A stretch of DNA of 36,263 nucleotides from Patescibacteria group bacterium (GTDB lineage: Bacteria > Patescibacteriota > Minisyncoccia > Minisyncoccales > Staskawiczbacteraceae), in contig JAKLDQ010000006.1 of NCBI GenBank assembly GCA_022703425.1, forward strand, positions 1 through 36,263. The letters run 5' to 3'. Shown piece after piece: positions 20,383 through 28,974 of the stretch. Positions within the stretch are counted from its first letter, which is position 1. Every line of letters starts with the position of its first letter. The position numbers and the translations under genes were made by a program. Below the pieces are notes generated by a model. That model saw only the letters and a program-made list of their open reading frames with translations. It ran no database searches and was not told the origin of the DNA.

Positions 20383-21318
20383 TCATATCTGGGAGACAAG
20401 CAGGTCCAGCGCGATTTCTGCGTCAATCTTGCCCGTTTTAATATCTGAATCTACCTGAAAAATCTTCTGGTAGATTTTTTTTAGGTCTTCGAAAGAAAAC
20501 TGCGCGCACAGATAAGAGGTTTTTTTTACAACAAAAGGATGCAATCCGCTCTGTTTTGCAACTGCATTGTATGGAATCCTTTTTTCCATCAGCTCCTTTA
20601 TAATAAGGAGGTTTCTAAACTGATAGGCAATCATTGAAAGAAGGTACAGAGCGTTATCGCCGTTTTCCAGATGCTTGTGCATCAAATGCAGAGCCTGATT
20701 TTTGTTTTTTTGAGCGAGCGCATCAATTGTCTTAAAAATATCGTTTTCAATTTTCGGCCTCATGAGCAGAGCTATATCCTCGCGTTTTACTGTTTCATTC
20801 TTTCTGTAGTTTGAAAGTTTTTTGATTTCATTTTCAATCTGCCATAAATCATTACCGGCAAAAGCCAAAAACATATCTTCAGCATCATAACTGATTTTTG
20901 ATTTGTTTTTTCCAAATTCCTGCAATACCCATTTTTTCAGACTTGCGCCCTGCAAAAATTTAAACTCCTGGCATTTCGCTTCTTTTAATAATTTTTTAAA
21001 AAGCTTGCTTCTTTGGTCAGGAGATTCTTTTTCAAAAATTACAACGATATCTTTGGAATCTTTCAAAACACCCACTCCTTCCAATAAATCCTCCTGAAAT
21101 TTTTTGTCCGCAAAAACGTTTTTCAAAATTATAAGCTTCTTTTCTGCAAACATTGAAACGACTTTGAAGTTTTCCAGAACATCTTTAAAGTCTTTTTCTT
21201 TGGCGTCAATATAAACCAAATTAAGTCCGCTCTTGTGGACTTCTTTGTAATGGGCGACTATTTCATCAAGCTTCTGCTTTGCCCTGTATGAATCCTCCCC
21301 AAAAAGAAAATAAATCAT
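20383..21318 (-). CDS. holA: DNA polymerase III subunit delta
   Basis: Opens the sliding clamp as part of the clamp loader during replication. The 311 residues cover the family: an N-terminal domain beginning IYFLFGEDSYRAKQKLDEIV with KVVSMFAEKKLIILKNVF, the DIVVIFEKESPDQRSKLFK segment, a lid with FAGNDLWQIENEIKKLSNY, and the C-terminal collar domain (NDIFKTIDALAQKNKNQAL, LLSMIAYQFRNLLIIKEL, HPFVVKKTSYLCAQFS, SDIKTGKIDAEIALDLLV). Its start overlaps the mutM stop by four bases. It is the last gene of the exonuclease-HAMP-mutM-holA operon, where replication and repair functions are combined. Confidence 0.92.
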   Translation of the reverse strand: MIYFLFGEDSYRAKQKLDEIVAHYKEVHKSGLNLVYIDAKEKDFKDVLENFKVVSMFAEKKLIILKNVFADKKFQEDLLEGVGVLKDSKDIVVIFEKESPDQRSKLFKKLLKEAKCQEFKFLQGASLKKWVLQEFGKNKSKISYDAEDMFLAFAGNDLWQIENEIKKLSNYRKNETVKREDIALLMRPKIENDIFKTIDALAQKNKNQALHLMHKHLENGDNALYLLSMIAYQFRNLLIIKELMEKRIPYNAVAKQSGLHPFVVKKTSYLCAQFSFEDLKKIYQKIFQVDSDIKTGKIDAEIALDLLVSQI

Positions 21319-22187
21319 TTTTGGCAGTTTGGGCAGAAGAAAGCGCTTCTGCCGTTCATTTTAATTCTTTTTATTTTTTCCTTGCACCTTTGGCATTTTT
21401 GCCCTTCTCTTTTATAGACTTTTCTTTCTGTGTCAAAATCTCCTTTTGTTCCGTCTGGCTTCCTATAATCTGAAAAGCTTTCTCCGCCGAGTTTGATTCC
21501 CAATGTGAGAACTTTTTTTATTGATTCAAAAAGAAGTTTTAATTCTTTGTCTTTTAAGGTTGAAACATTTCTGAAAGGATAAATTTTTGACATCCACAGA
21601 GCTTCATTTGAATAAATATTGCCGATTCCGGCAATGGCTTCAGGATCCATTAAAACCTGCTTTACCTTGCCTTTCTTTTTTTGGATTGCTTGTTTGAATT
21701 TTACATAAGTAAATTTTTTTTCCAATGGCTCTGGGCCAAAAGATTTAAATTCCTTTGATTCCAGCATCTCCTTTGTTTTCCATAATTCTACTTTGGCGAA
21801 TTTTCTGACATCAGAAAGAGCTACCATTTTTTTATTGTCCAGAAAAAATATTATATGTATGAACGCGTTTATTTTTTCTTCGAGCGGCCCTTTTTCTACA
21901 GGCTCCCATTTTCCGCTATTCTGTTCCCAGCTTCCGTATAAAAGATGCCCCGTCATTTTCTGATGCACCAAAAGAGAATATCCTCCCGAAAGATCGAAAA
22001 TAATATTCTTACCCCTTCTCCAGATATTTTTGATTTTCTTGTTTTTTATTTCATTTTTAAACAATAAAAAATCTGCCGGCCTTTTTACCATCTTCTTCCA
22101 GTCTGACCACACATCAATAAAGGCCCTTTTGAGGACCTTTTTCTTCAAGCCGTTTATTGTTGTTTCAACTTCGGGAAGTTCGGGCAT
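21315..22187 (-). CDS. mutM: Formamidopyrimidine-DNA glycosylase (Fpg/MutM)
   Basis: Removes oxidised purines such as 8-oxoguanine and cuts the abasic site. The 290 residues start with the catalytic MPELPEVETTINGL (Pro2 nucleophile, Glu3). Further signatures: the LLVHQKMTGHLLYG strand, DVRKFAKVEL, GPEPLEKKFTYVKFKQ, the helix-two-turn-helix DPEAIAGIGNIYSNEALW, and the C-terminal zinc finger with CQRCKEKIKRIKMNGRSAFF followed by CPNCQ. All four zinc cysteines are present. The start codon lies four bases beyond the HAMP gene stop, and holA overlaps its end. Confidence 0.97.
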   Translation of the reverse strand: MPELPEVETTINGLKKKVLKRAFIDVWSDWKKMVKRPADFLLFKNEIKNKKIKNIWRRGKNIIFDLSGGYSLLVHQKMTGHLLYGSWEQNSGKWEPVEKGPLEEKINAFIHIIFFLDNKKMVALSDVRKFAKVELWKTKEMLESKEFKSFGPEPLEKKFTYVKFKQAIQKKKGKVKQVLMDPEAIAGIGNIYSNEALWMSKIYPFRNVSTLKDKELKLLFESIKKVLTLGIKLGGESFSDYRKPDGTKGDFDTERKVYKREGQKCQRCKEKIKRIKMNGRSAFFCPNCQK

Positions 22188-22190
22188 GTT

Positions 22191-22778
22191 TTATTCGATT
22201 ACCTCCGATTCTTTTATATCTTTTTTCCCCTTTTTTTCGATTTTGGTTTTTAAGTCGTCTAAAGCTTTTTTAAAAGATACTACCTCTGATTCTTTCTGTT
22301 TTATTATATTTTTTGTATTTTTCAACTCCTCAAGAGCCCTTTCCAGCTCCAGAGTCCTGTTTTTGACTTTCTGTTCAAGCGCCGACACCGTCTCCTGCAA
22401 AGATTCTGTTCTGGCTTTTATTTTAATGTCGACTGCTTTTTCGACATCTTCAATCCGGATTTTGCTTCTTTCAAGTTCTTCTGCCATTCTGTTGAAGATT
22501 TTTGCCAGCTCGCCAATTTCATCTTTTGTTTCAAGATAAACTCGGGCCTTCATATCTCCTTTGTCCAGATCATCAGCCCGGTTTAAAATTTTATAAACCG
22601 GAGAAGAAAATTTTCGCCCAGCTGCAATTCCAAAAAATAAGAGATACAATGCCAGCAGAAAAAATATTACATAAAGCCCCAGGTCAAGTTTTTCGTAGGC
22701 AATTGCAAGCAAAGAGGCTATGACAAACATTCCCCCGACAACAACCGAGAAAGCGATTTTGTGCGATATTTTTATCAT
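22191..22778 (-). CDS. Membrane HAMP-domain protein with C-terminal coiled coil
   Basis: A 195-residue protein with two closely spaced membrane helices (residues about 8-28 and 33-53), a HAMP linker immediately after (SSPVYKILNRADDLDKGDMK, then KDEIGELAKIFNRMAEELER, about 58-103) and a long coiled coil to the end (KARTESLQETVSALEQKV, NRTLELERALEELKN). There is no periplasmic sensor domain, histidine kinase, cyclase or chemoreceptor output. The last part resembles the signalling helix found between HAMP and catalytic domains. It may act as an adaptor or dimerisation partner; function unknown. It lies between the exonuclease gene and mutM (gap of three bases to mutM) in one operon. Confidence 0.8.
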   Translation of the reverse strand: MIKISHKIAFSVVVGGMFVIASLLAIAYEKLDLGLYVIFFLLALYLLFFGIAAGRKFSSPVYKILNRADDLDKGDMKARVYLETKDEIGELAKIFNRMAEELERSKIRIEDVEKAVDIKIKARTESLQETVSALEQKVKNRTLELERALEELKNTKNIIKQKESEVVSFKKALDDLKTKIEKKGKKDIKESEVIE

Positions 22779-22801
22779 ATCTTCTATATATATTATATAG
22801 C

Positions 22802-23689
22802 TTATCCTTTTCCAAAAACAGAGGGCAGACGATCAATCAGGCTTATAAAATCAAGGTCTCTGAAAATTTTCTCTGCCTGAATAAAATTAAACCTCCCGAT
22901 CGAGCAGGCATCCAGATTAAAATCCATTTCTACATCTGTTTTTGTTTCAACCAGCTCTTTTGAAAGAAAAGCTGATTCTTTGTTTGCTTTAAGCGCCTCT
23001 TTGATTTTTGGCTTTAATACAGCCGTATCGGTTGAAATTTCACTGTACAGATTTTCAATTGTGCCGAATCTTTGTATCAGATCTGCAGCTGTTGTTTTGC
23101 CGATTCCAGGAACGCCAGGGACATTATCTGATGTGTCTCCGGTTAAAGCCTTAAAATCGTTCATTTGTTCGGGAGTAACCCCGAATCTCTCAACAACTTT
23201 TGCTCTATCATATATTACAGAATCTTTTATGCCCTTTCCAAGAGTATAAACCTTAATTTTCTCATCAACAAGCTGAAGATTGTCCAGGTCTCCGCTGACA
23301 ATATACACCTCGCTGTCATTTTCAGATTTTTTTGCTAGTGTTGCAATAAGATCGTCTGCCTCATAACCTTCTTTTTCAAAGATTGGAATTGAAAGCGCCT
23401 TTAAAACTTCTTTTGCTATCGGTATTTGGGATATTATTCCGTCGGGAGTTCTTGCTCTGTGAATCTTATATTGATCAAATTTTTCGTGCCTGAAAGTGGG
23501 TTTTGGCAGATCAAAGCAGGCAACAATACAGTTTGCCTGCACATCTTTTATTGCCTTGAATAGTGTCAGCAAAAAACCGTAAACAGCGCCCGTCTGCTGG
23601 CCTTTTTTATTGGTAAGCGGCGGTAAAGCATGAAAAGCCCTGTGCAATAGGGCGTTTGAATCTATGATGATTAGCGTTTTCTTTTCCAT
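22802..23689 (-). CDS. Stand-alone 5'-3' exonuclease (Pol I N-terminal domain type)
   Basis: Flap endonuclease that removes RNA primers and 5' flaps. The 295 residues equal the N-terminal domain of DNA polymerase I with no polymerase part. Motifs: LIIIDSNALLHRAFHALPP (first metal site), GAVYGFLLTLFKAI, VACFDLPKPTFRHEKFDQYK, GYEADDLIATLAKK, YIVSGDLDNLQLV, and the helix-three-turn-helix ALTGDTSDNVPGVPGIGKTT followed by AADLIQRFGTIENLY. Acidic metal ligands are all in place. It is the first gene of a replication/repair operon and has its own promoter just upstream. Confidence 0.93.
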   Translation of the reverse strand: MEKKTLIIIDSNALLHRAFHALPPLTNKKGQQTGAVYGFLLTLFKAIKDVQANCIVACFDLPKPTFRHEKFDQYKIHRARTPDGIISQIPIAKEVLKALSIPIFEKEGYEADDLIATLAKKSENDSEVYIVSGDLDNLQLVDEKIKVYTLGKGIKDSVIYDRAKVVERFGVTPEQMNDFKALTGDTSDNVPGVPGIGKTTAADLIQRFGTIENLYSEISTDTAVLKPKIKEALKANKESAFLSKELVETKTDVEMDFNLDACSIGRFNFIQAEKIFRDLDFISLIDRLPSVFGKG

Positions 23690-23701
23690 GTGTTATTCCT
23701 T

Positions 23702-23729
23702 ATTCTAACCTTTGCTGAGAATAATGCAA
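23702..23729 (-). promoter_or_regulatory. Promoter of the exonuclease-mutM-holA operon
   Basis: On minus: TTGCAT (23724-23729), a 16-base spacer and TAGAAT (23702-23707). The expected start is about six bases before the ATG at 23689, so the leader is extremely short. Confidence 0.6.
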
Positions 23730-23796
23730 AGATAAACAATTTATGCTCCCAAATTTGTGATAAAATAGAATAAGCATCCGCTAAAACTCTTTTAAT

Positions 23797-25923
23797 ATGG
23801 TAATAAATTTTTATACAGCCACTTCTTTTATAAATTTTGCAACAAGCGCATTGATTGCTGTTTTTGTAGTTCTTAAGGGTAAAAAAAAGAAGGAAAAATG
23901 GGGATTTTTCTTTCTTTTTATTTTTGTTGCCTTATGGAGCCTTTCTTACTTTTTGTGGCAGGGCGTTGCCGAAGATCCTGTTACGGCACTTTTTTGGGTG
24001 AGAGTATTAACTTTCTTCATTATCTTAATATCACCGTCCCTTTTATATTTTTCTTTATCTTTCACAGAATATTTTTATGAAAAAAAACACATTTTTATCG
24101 TCGCTTGCGCCGCAGCGCTTATTTTTATAATTTTTGACTGCACGCCGTACCTGGTAAACGAAGTAAGGCCAATAATGAATTTTAAATATTGGCCGACGGC
24201 CACTCCTTTGTTTTCTGCACTCGTTGCTTATTTTACTCTGACGGTAGGATATTCTTTTCTGTTGCTCATCAAAAAATATGAAACATCCTCAGGCATAATA
24301 AAATTGCAAACAAAATATATTTCCATTGGTTTTATTGCAGCAATGATTTCAGGATCCATAAACTTCATACCATGGTATGGCATATCAATACCTCCTGTTA
24401 CAAATGCCATTGTCCCAATTTATGTAATCCTTTTGGGATATACCATCACAAGATACCGCCTGATGAATATAAAATTGGCTGCAAGGAATATATTTTATTT
24501 TTTTGTTCTTGCGTTTATTTTTTACATCACATTTTACCTGATAGCATTTATATACGAAATATTTTTTGGAGGGATCTTCGAAAAAGGCGCTTACATTTTA
24601 GGAATTTTTATTGCCCCTGTTATTGCAATACTAATGTATAGCGGCAGCGATTATCTGTCGAAATTCACAAACAGATATTTGTTTCCATCAATGTATGAAT
24701 ACCAGAGAACCATAATCAAAGTTTCTCACGAACTCAGCCACTATACAAACCTAAGCAAAATTATAAATATAATTACGAACACAATAAATGAGGTGATAAA
24801 ACCTCAGGATACAACAATTTTCTTAGTAAACGGCAATAAACTTATCCCGGCTTCTGATTCAGATTACAACAAAAAAAGTATTTTGCTTGATATTAATTTA
24901 TTCTCCGATTTTTTTAAAAATGAAAGTTCGACAATAATAAGAGAGGAATTGGACCAAATAATAAAGGACCGGACAGGTAAAAAAGATATAAGCAGTTTAA
25001 TCAAATTAAGAGAACAGATGAACCAAAATGGCATTTACGTCTGTTTTGCATTAAAAAACAGAAATAATTTTTCCGGAATAATCACCCTAAACGAGAGAAA
25101 AGATGAAGATTCATATACGCAGGAAGACATTAGATTACTCGAAATTTTATCTTATCAGGCGGGAATCGCCATAAATAATGCAATATTATATAAAAAAATT
25201 GAGGAAAAAAACGAATATTTGCAGGAGCTTATTGATATAAAAAACGATTTTATAAGAATAGCAAGCCACCAGCTGAATACTCCCTTATCAATAATGCGCC
25301 TTGCATATTCAATGGTAAAAGATAAAACAATCACGTTAAGAGAAGGCATGAAATATTGGGGAAATGGCATCGAAAGAATGAGCAAGGTTATAAAAGATTT
25401 TTGGCAGTTTTTAGAGTTTCAAGGGGAATTTAAAACACGCCCCGAGGCAATGGATATATTGTCTGAAGCAAAAGAAATTATATCTGAAAGAAAAAAGATA
25501 CTGCTCAAACATAAAAAAATTAAAATACTAATTAAAGAAAATCCCGAGATAAAGCCAATTCCTAAAGTATTTTGTGACACTGCTCAAATAAGTTCCGCAT
25601 TTTCGAGCCTTTTAGACAATGCAATTGCCTACACGCCCGAAGGAAGCATTACAGTAAGTTATGAACTTTCCGATGGCGGAAAATATTTAAAAATTAATAT
25701 AGAAGATACCGGAATTGGCTTTTCGCAGGAGGATGCGAAAAAAATAGGAGAAAAGTTTTTTAGAACAAAAGAAAGCGTTTTAACAAGACCGGACGGATCC
25801 GGACTTGGCGTGTATATATGCAAAAAATTTGTGGAGGAAAACAAGGGAATATTTTCTTTTAAAAGCGACGGCAAGGACAAGGGGGCAACATTTAGTTTTG
25901 AATTGCCTGTTTATATTGGCTAA
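23797..25923 (+). CDS. Orphan sensor histidine kinase with multi-pass membrane sensor and GAF-like domain
   Basis: A 708-residue sensor kinase. Residues about 1-290 hold eight or so hydrophobic segments; the first seven resemble the histidine kinase 7TM sensor module (FYTATSFINFATSALIAVFV, then GFFFLFIFVALWSLSYFLW). Residues about 310-470 look like a GAF domain (IINIITNTINEVIKPQDTTI, YTQEDIRLLEILSYQAGIAI). The kinase core follows: H box FIRIASHQLNTPLSIMRL with the phospho-accepting His491, N box LLDNAIAYTPEGS, G1 box IEDTGIGFSQED, and G2 box GSGLGVYICKKFVEEN. All catalytic boxes look intact. No response regulator gene is adjacent; the only receiver protein in the window is about 4.5 kb away. 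The signal is unknown. Confidence 0.9.
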   Translation: MVINFYTATSFINFATSALIAVFVVLKGKKKKEKWGFFFLFIFVALWSLSYFLWQGVAEDPVTALFWVRVLTFFIILISPSLLYFSLSFTEYFYEKKHIFIVACAAALIFIIFDCTPYLVNEVRPIMNFKYWPTATPLFSALVAYFTLTVGYSFLLLIKKYETSSGIIKLQTKYISIGFIAAMISGSINFIPWYGISIPPVTNAIVPIYVILLGYTITRYRLMNIKLAARNIFYFFVLAFIFYITFYLIAFIYEIFFGGIFEKGAYILGIFIAPVIAILMYSGSDYLSKFTNRYLFPSMYEYQRTIIKVSHELSHYTNLSKIINIITNTINEVIKPQDTTIFLVNGNKLIPASDSDYNKKSILLDINLFSDFFKNESSTIIREELDQIIKDRTGKKDISSLIKLREQMNQNGIYVCFALKNRNNFSGIITLNERKDEDSYTQEDIRLLEILSYQAGIAINNAILYKKIEEKNEYLQELIDIKNDFIRIASHQLNTPLSIMRLAYSMVKDKTITLREGMKYWGNGIERMSKVIKDFWQFLEFQGEFKTRPEAMDILSEAKEIISERKKILLKHKKIKILIKENPEIKPIPKVFCDTAQISSAFSSLLDNAIAYTPEGSITVSYELSDGGKYLKINIEDTGIGFSQEDAKKIGEKFFRTKESVLTRPDGSGLGVYICKKFVEENKGIFSFKSDGKDKGATFSFELPVYIG

Positions 25924-25932
25924 TCTGATAAA

Positions 25933-25967
25933 AAAACTGCCGGCGTTTCACGGCAGTTTTTCTTTTT
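25933..25967. terminator. Bidirectional terminator between the histidine kinase and tsaE
   Basis: AAAACTGCCG (25933-25942) with CGGCAGTTTT (25951-25960), loop GCGTTTCA, T-runs on both strands. It sits between two convergent genes. Confidence 0.9.
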
Positions 25968-25970
25968 TTG

Positions 25971-26429
25971 TTATTTTGTTTCAAAAATAATTTCTCGCTT
26001 GCTTTCATCAACAAAAATAAAATCAATATTCAGCGAGTTTTTGGGCAAATATTTTTTTATTTTTTCGGGCCATTCAATTGCAACAATACTTTTTTGTGAG
26101 CCAGCAGGGGGATGAATTATTTCTTTAAAACCCAATTCCAGAATTTCCTCCGGCTTGCTGATTCTATAATAATCAAAGTGAAAAAATACAACAGAATTGG
26201 CATTAAATTTTTTTAAAATTGCAAATGTCGGGCTCAAGATTTTTTCCTTGACTTCGAGCCCCTTGGCAAAGCCCTGCAAAAATGTTGTTTTTCCTCCCCC
26301 TAATTCTCCGCGCAAACACAAAACAATAACCCTTGATTTATCAGAAAGTTTTTCTAGGATTTTTTTTGCAAATTCCAGTCCGATTTCTTGTGTTTTCTCG
26401 GCGCTGTCTGAAATGAATTTTTCTTTCAT
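25971..26429 (-). CDS. tsaE: tRNA threonylcarbamoyladenosine biosynthesis ATPase TsaE
   Basis: ATPase that supports the TsaB-TsaD complex in making t6A at position 37 of ANN-reading tRNAs. The 152 residues match YjeE/TsaE. The P-loop is LRGELGGGKTTFLQGFAKGL (residues 39-58); the switch region SPTFAILKKF and the HFDYYRI segment with the conserved DxYR-like motif follow, then the ELGFKEII and VAIEWPEKIKKYLP blocks. The partner genes tsaB and tsaD are not in the window. Convergent with the histidine kinase gene, divergent from the DHH-like gene 20 bases away. Confidence 0.95.
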   Translation of the reverse strand: MKEKFISDSAEKTQEIGLEFAKKILEKLSDKSRVIVLCLRGELGGGKTTFLQGFAKGLEVKEKILSPTFAILKKFNANSVVFFHFDYYRISKPEEILELGFKEIIHPPAGSQKSIVAIEWPEKIKKYLPKNSLNIDFIFVDESKREIIFETK

Positions 26430-26449
26430 TATGTTGTTAATAAATTAAG

Positions 26450-27580
26450 TTGACTAAAATATTAAAATCGAATAGGGTATATAAAACAAGTTTTCAGCCT
26501 ATGGAAAACATTATAGAAGCAGGAAAATTAATATCACGGGCAAAGACTATATGTATTATTCCCGACGAAAACGGAGGCGATGTGAACTCAGCCTGCGCTC
26601 TTGCTCTTTTTTATACTTTAAGAGAATTGAATAAAAATGTAAACCTGATAACAGAAAAGTTCCCCGACCGTCTTGGTTTTCTTATTCCGTCTCTCGATTT
26701 TATTTCTTTACCCAAAAATTTTGTTATCTCCATACCTCAGAATACTGCAGACATTACTCAAATTTATTATGAAAAAAGCGAGGACGGGTTGAAAATTCAC
26801 CTTACACTGGAAAAAGGAAATATCAAAAAAAATGATCTTTCTTTTTATTATTCAGAATCAAAACCAGATTTGATAATAACTTTAGGAATTAACGATTTTA
26901 AAAAACACCTTTTGGAAAATCTAAATTCGTACGGTTTTCTTTTAGATTCTCCGATACTCAATATAGATAAAAGTTCTGAAAACACTTTGTACGGCGCGAT
27001 AAACCTTGCGGACGGAGCTCTTATGTCAGAAAAAGTAAAAAAAATCATCGACGTCCTTGGAGAAAATTTAATTGATGCAAATATTTCAGGCAGCCTTCTG
27101 TCGGCTTTGATTTTGGAAACTGATAACTTCAGAGGAGAATCGCAATATGAAACATTTGAGGCAGCAAGTTACTTAATTAAAAAGGGAGCTTCCCATCAGC
27201 AAATAGTTAAAAATATATACGGCAGCCAAAACCAGCAAATCAACTTTTTGTCGGCAGTTTTCAAAAACCTGGAAAACTCGGAAGGATCATTTTTTTCAGT
27301 TCTGCGCTCAGATGATTTTCATCATTTCGGATTTCGAGAAGCAGAAATAGCGGCAAACCAATTAAAAAATAATTTTTTGTTTGAAAATTTGCTCGTGCTT
27401 TGGCAAAGCCATGCGTCAGAACCGAAAATAAAAGGGCTATATTTATCCAGAGAAAAAGACCGGCTTTCAAAGCTGCTCAGTCTTGGCGGAACTCTTCGCG
27501 AAAACTGGACATTTCTTGATTTGAATACAAATAATATGGAAGAGGCAAAAGAACAGGTATTAAGGACTTTGGAAAACTGA
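26450..27580 (+). CDS. DHH-family phosphoesterase-like protein with degenerate active site
   Basis: A 376-residue protein with the overall pattern of nanoRNase/oligoribonuclease DHH proteins. It has an N-terminal ARKTI-type helix-strand (AGKLISRAKTICIIPDENGG), then PDLIITLGIND, ILNIDKSSENTLYGAINLAD, GSLLSALILETDNFRGESQY, AASYLIKKGASHQQIVKNIYG, and a DHHA1-like C-terminal domain. The key residues are altered: the first motif reads PDENGGDVNSA instead of the usual HxxPDxDxxGS, and the DHH signature itself reads DKS (residues about 173-175). Metal binding should be weakened or lost. The frame begins with TTG (26450); the first ATG is 17 codons later (26501) and may be the true start. It could be a non-catalytic binding protein. 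Confidence 0.75.
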   Translation: MTKILKSNRVYKTSFQPMENIIEAGKLISRAKTICIIPDENGGDVNSACALALFYTLRELNKNVNLITEKFPDRLGFLIPSLDFISLPKNFVISIPQNTADITQIYYEKSEDGLKIHLTLEKGNIKKNDLSFYYSESKPDLIITLGINDFKKHLLENLNSYGFLLDSPILNIDKSSENTLYGAINLADGALMSEKVKKIIDVLGENLIDANISGSLLSALILETDNFRGESQYETFEAASYLIKKGASHQQIVKNIYGSQNQQINFLSAVFKNLENSEGSFFSVLRSDDFHHFGFREAEIAANQLKNNFLFENLLVLWQSHASEPKIKGLYLSREKDRLSKLLSLGGTLRENWTFLDLNTNNMEEAKEQVLRTLEN

Positions 27581-27597
27581 CAAATTGGATATATAAT
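27569..27597 (+). promoter_or_regulatory. Promoter of the PilB/GspE-type ATPase gene
   Basis: TTGGAA (27569-27574), a 17-base spacer and a perfect TATAAT (27592-27597). The -35 lies in the last codons of the DHH-like gene. Transcription starts near 27604, about 25 bases before the ATG. Confidence 0.65.
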
Positions 27598-27628
27598 TAA
27601 ATAACTAATTTTTAACTGAAAATAATTT

Positions 27629-28972
27629 ATGGAAGAAACAAAAAAACTATTGGGCTCTGTGGCAATTTCTCCAGAAATTATTCAGGAAGTAAAGGACAGC
27701 GTAAAAAATATTTCAGGTTTTGGAGAAAAGATTCAAACCTATATTTCTCAAAGTACAACAAGTCTTTTGGATATTATTTTGTGCGGATCGATTATTTTAG
27801 ATGCTTCCGACATCCACTTAGAACCCCAGGAAGGCGATGCGAGGCTTAGAATAAGACTGGACGGCGTCTTGCAGGACGTTGTTTTTTTTGACCAAAAAAT
27901 CTATCACAGCCTGCTCTCAAGATTGAAACTTCTGTCAAAACTCAAGTTAAACATCACAGACAAGCCACAAGACGGAAGGTTTACAATTGAACTGGAAAAC
28001 CTTTTGATTGAAATAAGAACCTCCAGCCTCCCTGCCGAATACGGAGAGTCTGTGGTTATGAGAATTTTGAACCCAAAGAACCTGATCGGCCTTGACTCGC
28101 TCGGTTTAAGAAAAGATCTTTATAAAATTTTTGAAAAGGAAATAAACAAGCCCAACGGAATGATTATTGTAACGGGACCGACCGGCTCCGGAAAGACCAC
28201 CACCCTTTACGCCTTTTTGATGAAAATACAAAATCCGGAAATAAAAATCATTACAATTGAAGATCCTATTGAGTATCATTTAAAAGGCATTTCGCAAACG
28301 CAGGTCGCTCCGGAAAAAGGATATAATTTTTCTGAAGGGCTGCGTTCGATCGTCAGGCAGGACCCGGATGTCATTCTTGTTGGAGAAATCAGAGACCTAG
28401 AAACATCAAAAATTGCCCTACAGGCAGCGCTTACGGGACATTTGGTACTTTCCACGCTACACACAAACGACGCTGCAGGAACGATTCCCAGGCTTGTGGA
28501 TCTGGGAGTAGACCCCGCATCAATTGCATCTGGCCTTAAAATGGCAATCGCCCAGAGATTGGTAAGAAAAGTATGTAAGAAGTGCTCCTCAAAAGAAAAA
28601 CCCACAACAAAAGAGCTTTCAGATATCAAAAAGGGCCTTAAAAATCTTCCAAAAGAAATTGAGCTTCCTGATTTAGATAAAATAGAAGTTGCAAAAGTAA
28701 ATGAGAAGGGATGCGAAGGATGTAATTTTACCGGATATAAAGGAAGAGAAGGATTATATGAGGCATTTTTGGTTGATAGCGAGATGGAAAAGTTTATTCT
28801 GAAAAATCCTCCTGTTTCTGAAATAAGAGAATTGGCCGTTAAGAAAGGAATGGTAACAATGTATCAGGCAGGATTAATTGATGTTGTTCTCGGAGATACG
28901 ACGTTGGATGAAGTCTTAAGAGTTGTTGAAGAAGACGAGCAGAAAACAGATATATCCGCAGTAGGCACATAA
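27629..28972 (+). CDS. pilB: Type IV pilus/type II secretion assembly ATPase (PilB/GspE family)
   Basis: Hexameric ATPase that powers assembly of a type IV pilus-like fibre at the inner membrane. The 447 residues are short for PilB (about 560); the large N-terminal MshEN domain is missing. Motifs: DASDIHLEPQEGDARLRIRL, arginine-rich RTSSLPAEYGESVVMRIL, Walker A GPTGSGKTTTLYAFL (residues about 182-196), ITIEDPIEYHL (Asp box), Walker B region IVRQDPDVILVGEIRD, the His box TGHLVLSTLHTNDAAG, and the C-terminal zinc site (CKKCSS ... CEGCNFTGYKGREGLYE). All motor motifs are intact. No other pilus gene is in this window, so its partners lie elsewhere. Confidence 0.93.
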   Translation: MEETKKLLGSVAISPEIIQEVKDSVKNISGFGEKIQTYISQSTTSLLDIILCGSIILDASDIHLEPQEGDARLRIRLDGVLQDVVFFDQKIYHSLLSRLKLLSKLKLNITDKPQDGRFTIELENLLIEIRTSSLPAEYGESVVMRILNPKNLIGLDSLGLRKDLYKIFEKEINKPNGMIIVTGPTGSGKTTTLYAFLMKIQNPEIKIITIEDPIEYHLKGISQTQVAPEKGYNFSEGLRSIVRQDPDVILVGEIRDLETSKIALQAALTGHLVLSTLHTNDAAGTIPRLVDLGVDPASIASGLKMAIAQRLVRKVCKKCSSKEKPTTKELSDIKKGLKNLPKEIELPDLDKIEVAKVNEKGCEGCNFTGYKGREGLYEAFLVDSEMEKFILKNPPVSEIRELAVKKGMVTMYQAGLIDVVLGDTTLDEVLRVVEEDEQKTDISAVGT

Positions 28973-28974
28973 TA

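Noticed and set aside
22030-22539. A 169-residue plus-strand frame
   Set aside because: It is antisense to mutM and the HAMP gene, and its F/S-rich translation is a shadow.
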